A DNA stretch of 64,000 nucleotides from an uncultured Pseudomonadales bacterium (GCA_943789335.1 CALSTS010000001.1:186001-250000), one strand, 5' to 3'. Positions 47,991-58,066 are shown, counted from the first letter of the stretch. The notes: generated by a model not told the origin, from the sequence alone. Numbers and translations are program-made.

Positions 47991-50129
47991 ATGAAATCAG
48001 TTTTTTTACAAATAGTAGCTTCTACACTAATCCTGTTAAGTTTTTCTGCGCAGGCGCAAGTGGTTATTGGCGAGCATGTCGATGCTGAACTAGTCGCTGA
48101 AATGACTGGAGTTGCGCCGGGCCAAGATACTTGGGTCGCTCTACGCCTTGACCATATGGAGAACTGGCACACCTATTGGAAAAATCCTGGTGATGCTGGA
48201 CTTGCTACTCAGATTAACTGGACTCTTCCTGATGGCGTTACTGCAGGCGAAATTGTTTGGCCTACACCTAAACGTATTGAGCTACCAGCTGACCTAGTGG
48301 ATTTTGGTTACGAAGACGAGATTTTTTTACAAGTTCCTCTCAATATTTCAGCTTCTTTTCAAGCTGAAAGCCTGGATATCAGCGCCAATGCTCAGTGGTT
48401 AGAATGTGAAGATATTTGTATTCCTGGCGGAGCTGTTGTGTCTTTGTCATTACCTGTCTTAGATGAATCTCAAATTACACAAAATGTACAATGGATCGAA
48501 GGCTTCGAGATAACTCGCACATCAATACCAACTAGTGATGTAAGTTTCAATACCACTTTTTCTATCGCGAACGGCAGTTTGCATATATTGGTTCAAGCAA
48601 CCGAAGCGGTCTTCGAAAACGCAAACGCTATAAGTTTTATTCCTGGAGAGCATCGAGTCTTTGATTATGTCTCGCCTCAGGAAATTACTTACCAACTTTC
48701 AAGCTTGCAGCTCTCTCAAGGTCACCACCCTCGTCTCAACGAAGCGCCTGAAGAAATTACCGGACTCTTGTTAGTAACTGATAATAACAACCAACTCATA
48801 TCTTATGAAATTGCAGCCGCACCCGATGGCATTAATGCTTCAGACTTAGGACTTTTGGCTGCTAATTCAGAATCTTTAACTAGCACATCATCTTCTGTTT
48901 CGGATATGAACCTCATACTGGTATTTGTCTTTGCCATGCTTGGCGGCATGATTCTTAATCTCATGCCTTGTGTGTTCCCAGTGCTATCCTTAAAAGTTCT
49001 TAGCCTGGTTTCTAATAGTAATTCCTCTCAACAAGAAAAACGTTTACATGGCTTAGCGTATACGGCTGGCGTCATTGCAGCCTTTCTGATCCTTGCATCT
49101 GTATTGCTTGCCCTGCAGGCTGGTGGTGCACTCATAGGCTGGGGCTTTCACCTGCAGTCACCCTGGTTTATCAGCCTGCTGATTTTCCTGTTTTTTATTA
49201 TGGGACTTTCAATGTCTGGCGTGGTTGAATTTGGCACCAGTATTATGGGAGTTGGCACTGAACTCCAAGATAAAGAAGGCTATTCAGGTTCATTTTTTAC
49301 TGGCATTCTGGCGAGTGTAGTCGCCAGTCCTTGTACAGCCCCATTTATGGGTGCGGCCTTAGGCTTTGCTTTCACCCAACCAGCAATTATTGCCTTGGCT
49401 GTTTTTATTGCCTTAGGTTTGGGTATGGCTTTGCCATTTCTATTAATTTCTTTTGTTCCGACCCTATCAAACTTGCTTCCTCATCCAGGCAAATGGATGC
49501 TTACTTTTAAACAAGTGTTGGCTTTTCCACTTTATGCGACCGTTGTGTGGCTTCTTTGGGTATTGGGCAATCAAACTGGTACTGATGGAATGGCTTTAAT
49601 CGTTGCAACTTGTGTTCTGCTAGCATTAGCAGCATGGTTATATCAGCGTCGCCGCGAAATTCAATCTTCATTCTGGCGTTATGCAAATGCCTTAATTATC
49701 TTATTATGTATAGTAACAACTGTAGGCGTGGTGAGATCGCCTTTGCTTGAGACCCAAGCTATTGCCCAGGTGATTAGTGAAGATGCATCTTATGAAGCAT
49801 ATAGCGATGCCCGCCTGGCGCAATTGAGAAATGATGGACAAGCAGTTTTTGTCAATATGACAGCAAGCTGGTGCATAACCTGTCTAGTCAATGAGAAAAT
49901 CGCTCTCGACTCTGAAGAGTTCATAACAGCATTAGCAGATAACAATATAACGTATTTGAAAGGTGACTGGACAAATAACGATCCCGAAATAACTGAAGTG
50001 CTAAGACGCTATGAGACCAGTGGCGTGCCTTTATATCTAATGTTCCCTGCAAACCCATCGCAGCCTGCAGAAGTACTGCCTCAGATACTTACGACCAACA
50101 TCATTCTTGATGCAATGCAAAGAATTTAA
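47991..50129 (+). CDS. DsbD/ScsB-type thiol:disulfide interchange protein
   Basis: The 712-residue protein begins with a signal peptide (SAQAQ). It has an N-terminal periplasmic domain with WHTYWKNPGDAG and the ScsB-like LECEDICIPGG cysteine pair. About eight membrane helices follow (300-590) with NLMPCVFPVL and ASPCTAPFMGAAL carrying the membrane cysteines. A C-terminal thioredoxin-like domain has the CITC motif near 627. It would carry electrons from cytoplasmic thioredoxin to periplasmic substrates. The LECEDICIPGG type is closer to ScsB and copper-stress or peroxide-linked reductases than to classical DsbD. No partner thioredoxin is adjacent. Confidence 0.88.
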   Translation: MKSVFLQIVASTLILLSFSAQAQVVIGEHVDAELVAEMTGVAPGQDTWVALRLDHMENWHTYWKNPGDAGLATQINWTLPDGVTAGEIVWPTPKRIELPADLVDFGYEDEIFLQVPLNISASFQAESLDISANAQWLECEDICIPGGAVVSLSLPVLDESQITQNVQWIEGFEITRTSIPTSDVSFNTTFSIANGSLHILVQATEAVFENANAISFIPGEHRVFDYVSPQEITYQLSSLQLSQGHHPRLNEAPEEITGLLLVTDNNNQLISYEIAAAPDGINASDLGLLAANSESLTSTSSSVSDMNLILVFVFAMLGGMILNLMPCVFPVLSLKVLSLVSNSNSSQQEKRLHGLAYTAGVIAAFLILASVLLALQAGGALIGWGFHLQSPWFISLLIFLFFIMGLSMSGVVEFGTSIMGVGTELQDKEGYSGSFFTGILASVVASPCTAPFMGAALGFAFTQPAIIALAVFIALGLGMALPFLLISFVPTLSNLLPHPGKWMLTFKQVLAFPLYATVVWLLWVLGNQTGTDGMALIVATCVLLALAAWLYQRRREIQSSFWRYANALIILLCIVTTVGVVRSPLLETQAIAQVISEDASYEAYSDARLAQLRNDGQAVFVNMTASWCITCLVNEKIALDSEEFITALADNNITYLKGDWTNNDPEITEVLRRYETSGVPLYLMFPANPSQPAEVLPQILTTNIILDAMQRI

Positions 50130-50161
50130 CCTTCATTAAGAAAGTTCTTCAGTTTAAAAAA

Positions 50162-52021
50162 CTAGTCTCGTGCTGAACGGATATGAACTAATATCTCATC
50201 GGCTCTTTCAAGAATGTCATCATGATTTGGGCTAAGCACTTCACTCGCAATAACCAGTGCTTCACTGTCGCGTTCAGAACCATATTTAAATTTATGGTCA
50301 TGGCCGATAGAGACTGTTTTAGCATTACGGCCGCCTTTCGGATTAATGGTCTCATTAGGTCGACCATGTGAGCCTTTAATATGCTCATAACCTTGTGGAT
50401 CACTGTAGTATTCTAAATCACGATTATGAGTAGAAATCATGACTCGCAAACTACGTTCCGAGCATTTTTCCAGAAAAGCCCAGGCTAGTGCTAACTGATA
50501 ATCCGAGCTAGTACCATTAAATAATTCATCAAAAAGACCCAAACTATTAATTGTGGCGTTAGCCAAAAAGTCTTTAATATTTTCAAGCTGAGCTTTAAAA
50601 GTACTGCGTTGATGTGTCAGGTCATCCTCAACATTAAAATTATGATAAATCTGATCAGGAACGGTTAGTTCTGCACTTTCTGCAGCGATAGTCCTTCCCA
50701 TTAAAGCGCCTTGCAAGATTAAGCCTAAGGCCTTCAATGAAGTTGATTTACCTGCCATATTAGGCGAAGGTAAAACGACTACAGTAACTGCCTGACCGCT
50801 TGCTGGATCTATTTCTCCTAAAGAAAAGTCACCAAAATTCTCACTAACACTGTTTAAGAAATGCTCAATGAGGCGCTCTCTTAGTACACTATCTTTAGCT
50901 TGAGTATCAGCAAATGCATCCAAGGCTTTTTCAAGCTCTTGTAAAGATTTAGCTTCAGACCAACGCAGGTTATTCGTTCGGCCACGGCGAAAGTCATTTT
51001 CACGTTTGACTAATTTTGAAACCAGCTCATGTTCTTTTAGGTGATTTATCAATGCTTCCGTGCCGCCAAGGTCTTTATACATTGATACTGAGATATCGAC
51101 CCCAGGGATACCACCCTGACCTTCTCTTAGTAAATAAGCATGGTGAAATTTATGAAATGAAAAATTCAAACCTGTGCCGTCTGGAGCAGACACTTTAGGA
51201 AAGCTCCCGTAAAAAGTTGCATCAATGTTTCTTACACTTTCAGCGTATTCTATTAACTGGGCAACCATCAAAGCTTCCTGAGCAAATTTGTGTAATCCGC
51301 AACTTTGAATATATTCAGCAGCTGCATTGCCGGGTAAATGGCAGTGGGTTTTTATTTCAGTATCCGTAATTCCGGTTTCTTTTGCTACTTCAGGCTCAAG
51401 TGTTACTAGCATGCCCAAATCATCTAAAGTGAGCCCTGAGGTTTTAATCGTATCTGAACCATCTGGTTCCATTGCTAAATTTTGAACAATTTTATCTAAG
51501 ACTTTTATATTGCTAGCAACCTTATCAATATCTTTAAGTCCACTCCATTGTTTAAAGCGCTCACCATGTTTTTCAATCGCGCTTTTTATAACAGTTAATA
51601 ACTTTAAAAAATAGGCATATTTATCATGAGCTATGCGAATATTATCAGCAGCTTTTTCACTATCACTGGGTTTTGAAAAAGCAAAATGATCGCCTCTGGA
51701 AGTATATTTAAACTCAGCAACAGAAATATCAGCGCTAACTAAGCCCTGAATCATAGTAATTAATTCTGCATCCTGAAAAGGGCGATATTCAATAGCTTTA
51801 GTAAATATTTTCCCAGTTTCACCCTTGAAAATATTTTGCAAAATATGGTCACCATTACTGCTACCGCTTAATCGATTGCCTTCAATATTATAAATATCAA
51901 AAAACACTCGAGTGGACCCTAAAGCTTCTTGATCAATGCCCACCAAAGTGCAATATCTTCCTAATATCCCATTAGGCTGATTTTCTAGGCGAGTACTTAT
52001 TTCAGTATCAACAAATTTCAT
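50162..52021 (-). CDS. Divergent MutS-family ATPase
   Basis: The 619-residue protein has the C-terminal ATPase core of MutS: Walker A PNMAGKSTSLK (about 420-430), Walker B LGLFDELFNGTSSDYQLALAW (494-514, compare MDEIGRGTST in MutS) and MISTHNRDL (528-536). Upstream is a helical core and lever-like region. The standard MutS mismatch-recognition domain with the FxE motif is not evident. The protein is shorter than MutS (about 850) and lacks the Smr nuclease of MutS2. It is the last gene of the Fur-box operon strand, 21 bp after the di-heme gene, with no obvious link to iron. It may act on a DNA structure rather than mismatches. Confidence 0.8.
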   Translation of the reverse strand: MKFVDTEISTRLENQPNGILGRYCTLVGIDQEALGSTRVFFDIYNIEGNRLSGSSNGDHILQNIFKGETGKIFTKAIEYRPFQDAELITMIQGLVSADISVAEFKYTSRGDHFAFSKPSDSEKAADNIRIAHDKYAYFLKLLTVIKSAIEKHGERFKQWSGLKDIDKVASNIKVLDKIVQNLAMEPDGSDTIKTSGLTLDDLGMLVTLEPEVAKETGITDTEIKTHCHLPGNAAAEYIQSCGLHKFAQEALMVAQLIEYAESVRNIDATFYGSFPKVSAPDGTGLNFSFHKFHHAYLLREGQGGIPGVDISVSMYKDLGGTEALINHLKEHELVSKLVKRENDFRRGRTNNLRWSEAKSLQELEKALDAFADTQAKDSVLRERLIEHFLNSVSENFGDFSLGEIDPASGQAVTVVVLPSPNMAGKSTSLKALGLILQGALMGRTIAAESAELTVPDQIYHNFNVEDDLTHQRSTFKAQLENIKDFLANATINSLGLFDELFNGTSSDYQLALAWAFLEKCSERSLRVMISTHNRDLEYYSDPQGYEHIKGSHGRPNETINPKGGRNAKTVSIGHDHKFKYGSERDSEALVIASEVLSPNHDDILERADEILVHIRSARD

Positions 52022-52042
52022 GAGTAAACATCTTGCTGTAAA

Positions 52043-53203
52043 TTAATTTAGGGATTCAGCGAGGGATTCATAACGACTATCTGTCAATAATCGCATAAAA
52101 GCTACCAATGCGTTTATCCTTCTTTCATCTAAGGCTGGTGCAGATTCTAGTTCTATAATAGATATGTTTTCAGCAACTTCAGGCTCTCCCCAAATTTCTC
52201 CTGTTTCAGGATTAACTTGTGCTGAGCTACTCCTAGTATTAAATTTATTATAGAACAAAACCACGCTTTTCAAATCCTGAAAAACGCCATTATGCATATA
52301 TGGTGCAGTAATAGCGACATTTCTTAAAGTCGGTACTTTAAATTTACCAGCCTGTAATGGATCACTAATTTGCGGATTTTCCAATAGCCCTTTATCAATA
52401 TATTCTAAGCCTAAACCATTTGCTTCACGTAAGACGCTATTCACTGGCACACCAATGTTGTGATAGAGATAATTGCTAAAAGTTTCTCTTTCTGAGCCTG
52501 GCAAGGTATTGAGTTGATGGCATTGATTACAATTAGTAAATTGCTCAGAAAAAAACAAGGTCATACCTAATTCTTCTTCCCTACTGAGTTCATATTCTCC
52601 GCGCAGAAAGCGATCATATTTTGAATCAAATGGAGAAAAAAATTCAGTCTGTTCGAAAGCGGCTACACTTTCCGTCATAGCTTGATACGCAGCATCAATA
52701 TCAGTAAATATTTCTTCACCAAAAAGATCTTTAAAAGCCATTTCATATGTTTGGCTTTCTAATAAACGCGCAATCACTGCTTGTTTATTTGGGAAAGCCA
52801 TTTCTATAGGATTTAAAGGTGGGCCTCCAGCTTGACTTACTAGATTAGCTTCACGTCCGTCCAAAAACATGCCTCCTACATATTCACCTTCTGCATTAGT
52901 ATGAAACTCAGGTGTTAGTGCCGCATAAGAAATTGTTGGCGCATTTCTATCACCTAAAGAAATCAAATCTCCACCTAAGGAGGCGGCGGCTGAGACGCCA
53001 CTATCTCGCCAATCTGTAAACGCTCTGGCTGGATCATGACAAGTAGCACAACTTTGAGTACGTTCTTGAGAAAGGTTTACATCGAAAAATAAAGCGGCAC
53101 CAAGATCAGCCATTTTACTTAAGCGTAAATCAGCTACATCTGCTGCCAGCGCATTTCCAATTAGCCCAGCATAAAGAAAAAATATTGCGCAATATTTCAA
53201 CAT
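52043..53203 (-). CDS. MauG/CcpA-like di-haem cytochrome c peroxidase family protein
   Basis: The 386-residue protein has a signal peptide (NALAADV) and two c-type haem sites, CATCH at 52-56 and CNQCH at 225-229. PTLRNVAITAPYMHNGVF and a late Met/His-rich segment are typical of bacterial di-haem peroxidases. It is probably a periplasmic electron-transfer or peroxidase enzyme. Placed behind imelysin and DUF1513 genes, it likely helps change the redox state of iron or its carriers. The stop of the upstream DUF1513 gene directly abuts its start. Confidence 0.88.
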   Translation of the reverse strand: MLKYCAIFFLYAGLIGNALAADVADLRLSKMADLGAALFFDVNLSQERTQSCATCHDPARAFTDWRDSGVSAAASLGGDLISLGDRNAPTISYAALTPEFHTNAEGEYVGGMFLDGREANLVSQAGGPPLNPIEMAFPNKQAVIARLLESQTYEMAFKDLFGEEIFTDIDAAYQAMTESVAAFEQTEFFSPFDSKYDRFLRGEYELSREEELGMTLFFSEQFTNCNQCHQLNTLPGSERETFSNYLYHNIGVPVNSVLREANGLGLEYIDKGLLENPQISDPLQAGKFKVPTLRNVAITAPYMHNGVFQDLKSVVLFYNKFNTRSSSAQVNPETGEIWGEPEVAENISIIELESAPALDERRINALVAFMRLLTDSRYESLAESLN

Positions 53204-54361
53204 TTAGCCTGCCGCTAAATGGTTATCCCAAAACAAACCAGTAGTGAAATCTTCACTTATCGTCATATTCATGATGGCTTGTTGAGGTAAATCGTAATAT
53301 CGAAGCTGTCCTGTTCCAGCGCTATAAAGAAATCCATCCTTATAGGCACAAACACCACAGGCATCTCTGGCACGAACTTGGTTTAAAAACTCTCCACTTC
53401 CTGCATCCCAAAAAGTTAACACATTAGCGCGTGGGCATGAGGCTACTAAAAATCGGCCACTTTCATCATAACGAATGGACCCGACATATTGTGACAATTG
53501 GGATTGAACCTGTTCTGGTGCCAGCATAGGGCGTATAGCCTCACCGCGTTGATGAGTTGCAAGCAGTGGAACACGTAAAAATGGTTCGCCTTCAAATTGC
53601 ATAGACATAGCAAGCTGCCCTTGCGGGTTAATATCTAGATGCCGAATGCTAGCCTGATGATATTCAGCAGGTAAACTCCTTTGCTCTAAGTTCTCACCTG
53701 TGGATCTATTAATATAAACTAATGAAGGTTGCATAGAGTCGATATTGAGCTTTTCACGCACCGACTCAGGGTGAGTGCGAATTCCTCCATTAGCAACAAC
53801 CAAGGTTTCCTGATCTGGCATAAGGAGTAATTCATGCGGTCCAACACCGTAACTGGGAAACTCATTAACCCGCTCAAGAGCGACAGTTGTTGATGATTTA
53901 TTAACCCGCCAGACTCCAATACGTCCGCTATCGCCTTGCAGGTCATCATAAGCGCTTTCTGTTGTATAAAAAAATTCATCATCGCTAGAAAAAACGCCAT
54001 GCCCATAAAAATGTCTGCCTTCAGGCGCTTCAATTTCTTGTAGAATATTGCCACTTAATGTATCTCCAAGAACCATAAACCTACCGGGTCTGCGCGCAAC
54101 AGCAACAAATAAATCTACTTTGCTGCTTAAAGTAGCCGCATGTGCTCGCGCCCTTAACTGATGGCTATAAAGTTCAGTAAGTTGATTATTTTCAATTGTG
54201 AAAGCTTTTAACCAGTGCTTATCATCACTATCAGTAGCAGCACTAAGAAAAATTGGAGCAGCTTTATCATTACTGAGAGCAAGACACGGACTTAAAGAAA
54301 GCATTACAGCAAGACTCAGGAGAGAGCGTCTTGGCAAGTTTTGAATAATTTTCGAAGACAT
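53204..54361 (-). CDS. DUF1513 family periplasmic protein
   Basis: From ATG 54361 (GGGGA upstream) the 385-residue protein has a twin-arginine-like N terminus (RRSLLSLAVMLSLSPCLA). The rest is a seven-bladed-propeller-like sequence with GHGVFSSDDEFFYTTESAYDD, GVGPHELLLMPDQETLVVANGG and RHLDINPQGQLAMSMQ. DUF1513 genes are found in imelysin operons in Pseudomonas and others and are thought to help in periplasmic iron handling. The start overlaps the end of the imelysin gene. A longer frame to 54391 exists but extends into the upstream gene. Confidence 0.88.
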   Translation of the reverse strand: MSSKIIQNLPRRSLLSLAVMLSLSPCLALSNDKAAPIFLSAATDSDDKHWLKAFTIENNQLTELYSHQLRARAHAATLSSKVDLFVAVARRPGRFMVLGDTLSGNILQEIEAPEGRHFYGHGVFSSDDEFFYTTESAYDDLQGDSGRIGVWRVNKSSTTVALERVNEFPSYGVGPHELLLMPDQETLVVANGGIRTHPESVREKLNIDSMQPSLVYINRSTGENLEQRSLPAEYHQASIRHLDINPQGQLAMSMQFEGEPFLRVPLLATHQRGEAIRPMLAPEQVQSQLSQYVGSIRYDESGRFLVASCPRANVLTFWDAGSGEFLNQVRARDACGVCAYKDGFLYSAGTGQLRYYDLPQQAIMNMTISEDFTTGLFWDNHLAAG

Positions 54362-54362
54362 A

Positions 54363-55439
54363 CTAGTCCCCATCCAAACTGTTAAAACCAAGATATAGAT
54401 CAGTATTTTTTAAAGCTGTTTCTAGCGCCTCATGCAAGGCTTCAACTTCTGCATGCAATGTCTGCAATTGTGCATATTGCATTTCATTTGTCAGCGCTGT
54501 CACCATTGAATCTGGCAAAGCAGCAAGTGTCACAGCTAAATCTGAAAACACATTAACAATTGCAGTTATATCTTCCTCATAAAAAGCAGAACTATAAGCA
54601 GTAAATAATAACTCTGCGCTGTTGAGATTATTTTTAATATTAGTCAACGAACTTTCAGAGCGCCAAGACTCAGCTGAACGCGTTCTGGTAGTGACAAAGG
54701 ATTCTCCAATAGCTGGGGCTAGTTTTAAATCACGTATTTTTGCGATGGATTCTTGCAAGGCCTTCAAAAAATCAATACTTAGATCTTCGGCATTTTCATA
54801 AAACCCTCCTGCAACAGGATCTAAAATCAGCGCTCTATATTCATCCATCCAGCGTTGAGTAACGCCAAAACTAATCTCATTTATGTTTCTAGAGATGCTT
54901 GTAGTTAATGAACACAAATAAGCGTTGTCTCGAAAATCACTGAGAGCATTAGCGTCATATAAAAGTTTTTCTAATGAGGGCAACCCTTGCACACCAACAC
55001 TCTGGCGTGGGAATGCGTTGCTAGTCAGTACTGATTCATCTTGTGATGCAATCAAAGCATCTAATTGGCGACCACTAGCTCCGCGTTCATCGGGCCAATA
55101 ATGCATACGATAATTCCAATTGAAGTAGGTGATTGGGCCGAATTGAATATGCTGAATTGCCTGCCAGGCCAGCATGGATTGTTGATAAGAGTTCTTTAAG
55201 CTATCTAAATTTAAGGCGCTTAAATCAGAACAAAAATTCTCAGTAGCAGAAATTAACTCTAATGACCGCGACTCTAAATTTTGATATGACGGAATAATTA
55301 GTTCATCAGTAACGGCAATATTAATTGCAGTCCAATCCTCATCACGAGTAATCAGATTCTGCCCATATGTTAAGGGGCTAGCTAATAAGAGTAAAATTAG
55401 TCCACTTAGTTTTGCGATATATTTATCCATAGGTAACAT
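54363..55439 (-). CDS. Imelysin family protein (second copy in the iron operon)
   Basis: The 358-residue protein has a signal peptide (LTYGQ) and the imelysin/M75 four-helix architecture: SMLAWQAIQHIQFGPI, MHYWPDERGASGRQLDAL and VGVQGLPSLEKLLYD in place of the GxHxxE motif. This GLPSLE variant is the one seen in the second imelysin of such operons. It is probably a periplasmic iron-binding accessory protein. The start overlaps the stop of the di-haem gene by one base (TAATG). Confidence 0.87.
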   Translation of the reverse strand: MLPMDKYIAKLSGLILLLLASPLTYGQNLITRDEDWTAINIAVTDELIIPSYQNLESRSLELISATENFCSDLSALNLDSLKNSYQQSMLAWQAIQHIQFGPITYFNWNYRMHYWPDERGASGRQLDALIASQDESVLTSNAFPRQSVGVQGLPSLEKLLYDANALSDFRDNAYLCSLTTSISRNINEISFGVTQRWMDEYRALILDPVAGGFYENAEDLSIDFLKALQESIAKIRDLKLAPAIGESFVTTRTRSAESWRSESSLTNIKNNLNSAELLFTAYSSAFYEEDITAIVNVFSDLAVTLAALPDSMVTALTNEMQYAQLQTLHAEVEALHEALETALKNTDLYLGFNSLDGD

Positions 55440-56659
55440 TATATGCTTTGTAGAAAATTGATTAAATCTTCTCTTTCTGTCGTTGATAAGGCTTTGAAAG
55501 CTTGTTTAGATCTCTCAGCTTCACCCCCATGCCATAAAATGGCTTCTAGCAAGCTTGTAGCTCTCCCATCATGTAAATAATACTGTTCATCTATTTGCTG
55601 ATAAGCTGAAAGCCCCCATAAAGGCGGCGTTCTCCATTCATGGGATAATTCATCATCAGAAGTATCAGCCAATGCATCTCCCATATCATGCAACAATAAA
55701 TCTGAATAAGGGTTCACAGTGCCCTGCATGTAACCGGATTGATGACAGCTTTGACAGCCAATATTTTCAAATACCACCTTGCCTGCGCTATATATATTAT
55801 CTACGTTAACTATAGGCAAAGGGATGTTTCTTATAAAAAATAATAAGCTGGCAAATGCAGGAGGACCAATTTCTAAATTCTGATCTTGTCTGGAAGCGCC
55901 ATTAGGTCGGGATAGGCAATAGTGTTGCAGCTGCGTGCAGTCTCCAAATGGATTGGGAAATAATTCTGAACTAATTCCTAGATCTAAACTTAATGCCTGG
56001 CCTGTCTGTTCCTCTAAATTAATCACGTCTGCTTTCCATCCATAACGGCCTGACCCCGCTTTACCTGAAATTCCATCATCATTTAGATCTTCAGGATCCT
56101 CTTTTGCAAGTAACTCAGTTAAAGGTATTGTTTCCAACAAACCAACGCCAAACAATGCCGGTGCAAACCTGGGCGAAAATTCTATTATTTCTGCTTGTTC
56201 GATTTCTGTTTGCCCAATTCCTGCCTTCCCCGATTCAGTTTGCACATTTGTAAAAAAATATCTGGGAATTTTCAGGACAACTTCGGTCGAATCAGGCAAT
56301 TTTTCAACAATACTGCTATAGCTAATGTCGACTTGCGCTTCGGCAGGCAAACCAGAAATTGCACTGCTTTGTATTTGTTGTCCTAGAAAATCACTATTGA
56401 TGCGGAAATTTAATCCATCGGCCAGAGTCCCTCTACCAGCTTCAAAATGACATTGAGCACAAGAGCGGGCATTATAAAGAGGCCCTAAACCATCACTGGC
56501 TTTTGTTGATGAGGGGGCACTTACCCAGGTTTTTTCAAACAGAGCTTGCCCAGTTACAAAATCCAAGCCAGCTTCAGATATTGCAAAAGGGTTTACCTGC
56601 GCAATAGAAGCATTCACAAAACAGCATGAAAAGAAAATAATGAATAATCGCAATTTCAT
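55439..56659 (-). CDS. Di-haem oxidoreductase (DUF1111, thiol oxidoreductase-like)
   Basis: The 406-residue protein has a signal peptide (NASIAQV) and two haem-binding motifs, CAQCH at 67-71 in NARSCAQCHFEAGRG, and CQSCH near residue 300 with the later LHDGRATSLLEAILWHGGEA block of DUF1111. It is a known partner of imelysin in iron-regulated operons. Its redox haem groups may reduce or oxidise iron carried by imelysin. It lies 69 bp after the first imelysin gene. Confidence 0.9.
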   Translation of the reverse strand: MKLRLFIIFFSCCFVNASIAQVNPFAISEAGLDFVTGQALFEKTWVSAPSSTKASDGLGPLYNARSCAQCHFEAGRGTLADGLNFRINSDFLGQQIQSSAISGLPAEAQVDISYSSIVEKLPDSTEVVLKIPRYFFTNVQTESGKAGIGQTEIEQAEIIEFSPRFAPALFGVGLLETIPLTELLAKEDPEDLNDDGISGKAGSGRYGWKADVINLEEQTGQALSLDLGISSELFPNPFGDCTQLQHYCLSRPNGASRQDQNLEIGPPAFASLLFFIRNIPLPIVNVDNIYSAGKVVFENIGCQSCHQSGYMQGTVNPYSDLLLHDMGDALADTSDDELSHEWRTPPLWGLSAYQQIDEQYYLHDGRATSLLEAILWHGGEAERSKQAFKALSTTEREDLINFLQSI

Positions 56660-56728
56660 AATTTGTTTTTAATATTGCAATTAAAAGAGAAAATTTAGTT
56701 GCAGCTCTTACTATTGCTTTCGATGCAG

Positions 56729-57985
56729 CTACAAACCGCCTAAGCTATCTGAGCCTGAAATACTCACATTTTGCAGATTTAATTCCCTAATAATATCTTC
56801 AATGGTTCGGGTTTCCTCCATCAGGGCATCGACTACTCTCGAAACCACCTCTTCACCATCTAAATTATTACTCGCAATTAGTACATCAAAAGTATTACCT
56901 CTAGCGGCTTCAGATAATAATACTTCCATTGCTAGCTCTGTACTTTCAATTCTGGCTAACATTTGTGCGGCAAGATGGGGCGCCTCTTGTGCCATTAAGC
57001 TTGCTAAAGACGCTCCTCGGACTACCTCGCCGTTTATTCTTTCATAGCTACCCATGTAGACATTTTGAATTCCTAGAGCGTCGTAATAGTGAGAGTTATG
57101 AGTATTATCTGAGAAGCAGTCATGCTCTTCTTCAGGATCGTTTAATAATAGCCCCAACCTTATTCTTTCACCCGCTAGCTCTCCATAAGCCAGACTGCCC
57201 ATACCAGTAAGAATAGTCGCCAACCCTCCTTCCGGTCCTTTTTGCATCAAATCCACATAGGCAGCCCCACCGGGTTGCCAGTTATAAACCATCTCGTCCA
57301 AATCTGAGACCAACAAGCTTGTAACCGCTTTTAAATAATCCCGCCGCCGATCGCAATTTCTGTTTGAGCATTCACTTAAAGAATAATCTGTAGCCGGGCG
57401 GTCACCCGCACCAGGATTGGTTCCATTTAAATCTTGACCCCATAGCAAAAATTCAATCGCGTGATATCCTGTCGCCACATTCGACTCAACGCCATCTATT
57501 TGATGCAAAGTTTCTGCAAGTAGTTGTGGCGTGATTTGTGCAGCATCAACACTGATACCTCCAATATCTAATAACTCATTCGCAATAATATTAGCGGTAT
57601 AAAAATAATTGTTATCAGACTCTTCACCGTAGAATGCAGCGGTATAATCAATCAATCCCTCATCTAAGGGCCAGGAATTAACCCTGCCTTCCCATTCATC
57701 GACTACTGGGTTGCCAAAGCGAAAGGCTTCAGTTTGTTGGTAAGGAACGCGTGCTGCCAACCAGGCATTTCTGGCATAGCTTAATGTGGTTAGATTAGGC
57801 TCTTCAAGGAAAGCATCTATAGTATCTTCTAATACTCTTGCTGAAATCAAAGAGTCTTCGTAAGATGCTTGAGCAATGGAGATATAGTTCTCTATGATTG
57901 CCGCATGGGATGTAGAGTTTTGACGACCGGTAGAACAGCCAACAATGCTCAATATGCAAGCTAGTGTGCAGATTTGCTTAAACAT
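56729..57985 (-). CDS. Iron-regulated imelysin family lipoprotein (IrpA/IcmP type)
   Basis: The 418-residue protein has a lipoprotein signal (SIVGC, Cys17) and the imelysin fold with the GxHxxE motif as GYHAIEFLLWG (173-183). RFGNPVVDEWEGRVNSWPLDEGLIDY is typical of IrpA-like imelysins. It is an envelope iron or haem-binding protein rather than a working peptidase. It is the first gene of the operon and lies just behind the Fur box, so it should be induced in iron limitation. Confidence 0.92.
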   Translation of the reverse strand: MFKQICTLACILSIVGCSTGRQNSTSHAAIIENYISIAQASYEDSLISARVLEDTIDAFLEEPNLTTLSYARNAWLAARVPYQQTEAFRFGNPVVDEWEGRVNSWPLDEGLIDYTAAFYGEESDNNYFYTANIIANELLDIGGISVDAAQITPQLLAETLHQIDGVESNVATGYHAIEFLLWGQDLNGTNPGAGDRPATDYSLSECSNRNCDRRRDYLKAVTSLLVSDLDEMVYNWQPGGAAYVDLMQKGPEGGLATILTGMGSLAYGELAGERIRLGLLLNDPEEEHDCFSDNTHNSHYYDALGIQNVYMGSYERINGEVVRGASLASLMAQEAPHLAAQMLARIESTELAMEVLLSEAARGNTFDVLIASNNLDGEEVVSRVVDALMEETRTIEDIIRELNLQNVSISGSDSLGGL

Positions 57986-58016
57986 GGAATTCTCTAATAA
58001 ATGACTAGTCTAGATA

Positions 58017-58035
58017 GATGATAATCATTCTCATT
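58017..58035 (-). promoter_or_regulatory. Fur box upstream of the imelysin operon
   Basis: The 7-1-7 core TGATAAT-C-ATTCTCA differs from the consensus TGATAAT-N-ATTATCA at one base. It is about 30 bp before the imelysin start. Fur with Fe(II) would repress the whole 50.2-58.0 kb operon. Confidence 0.87.
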
Positions 58036-58066
58036 AAGAAGTCAATCAATTAGTGAAATAGTAGGG

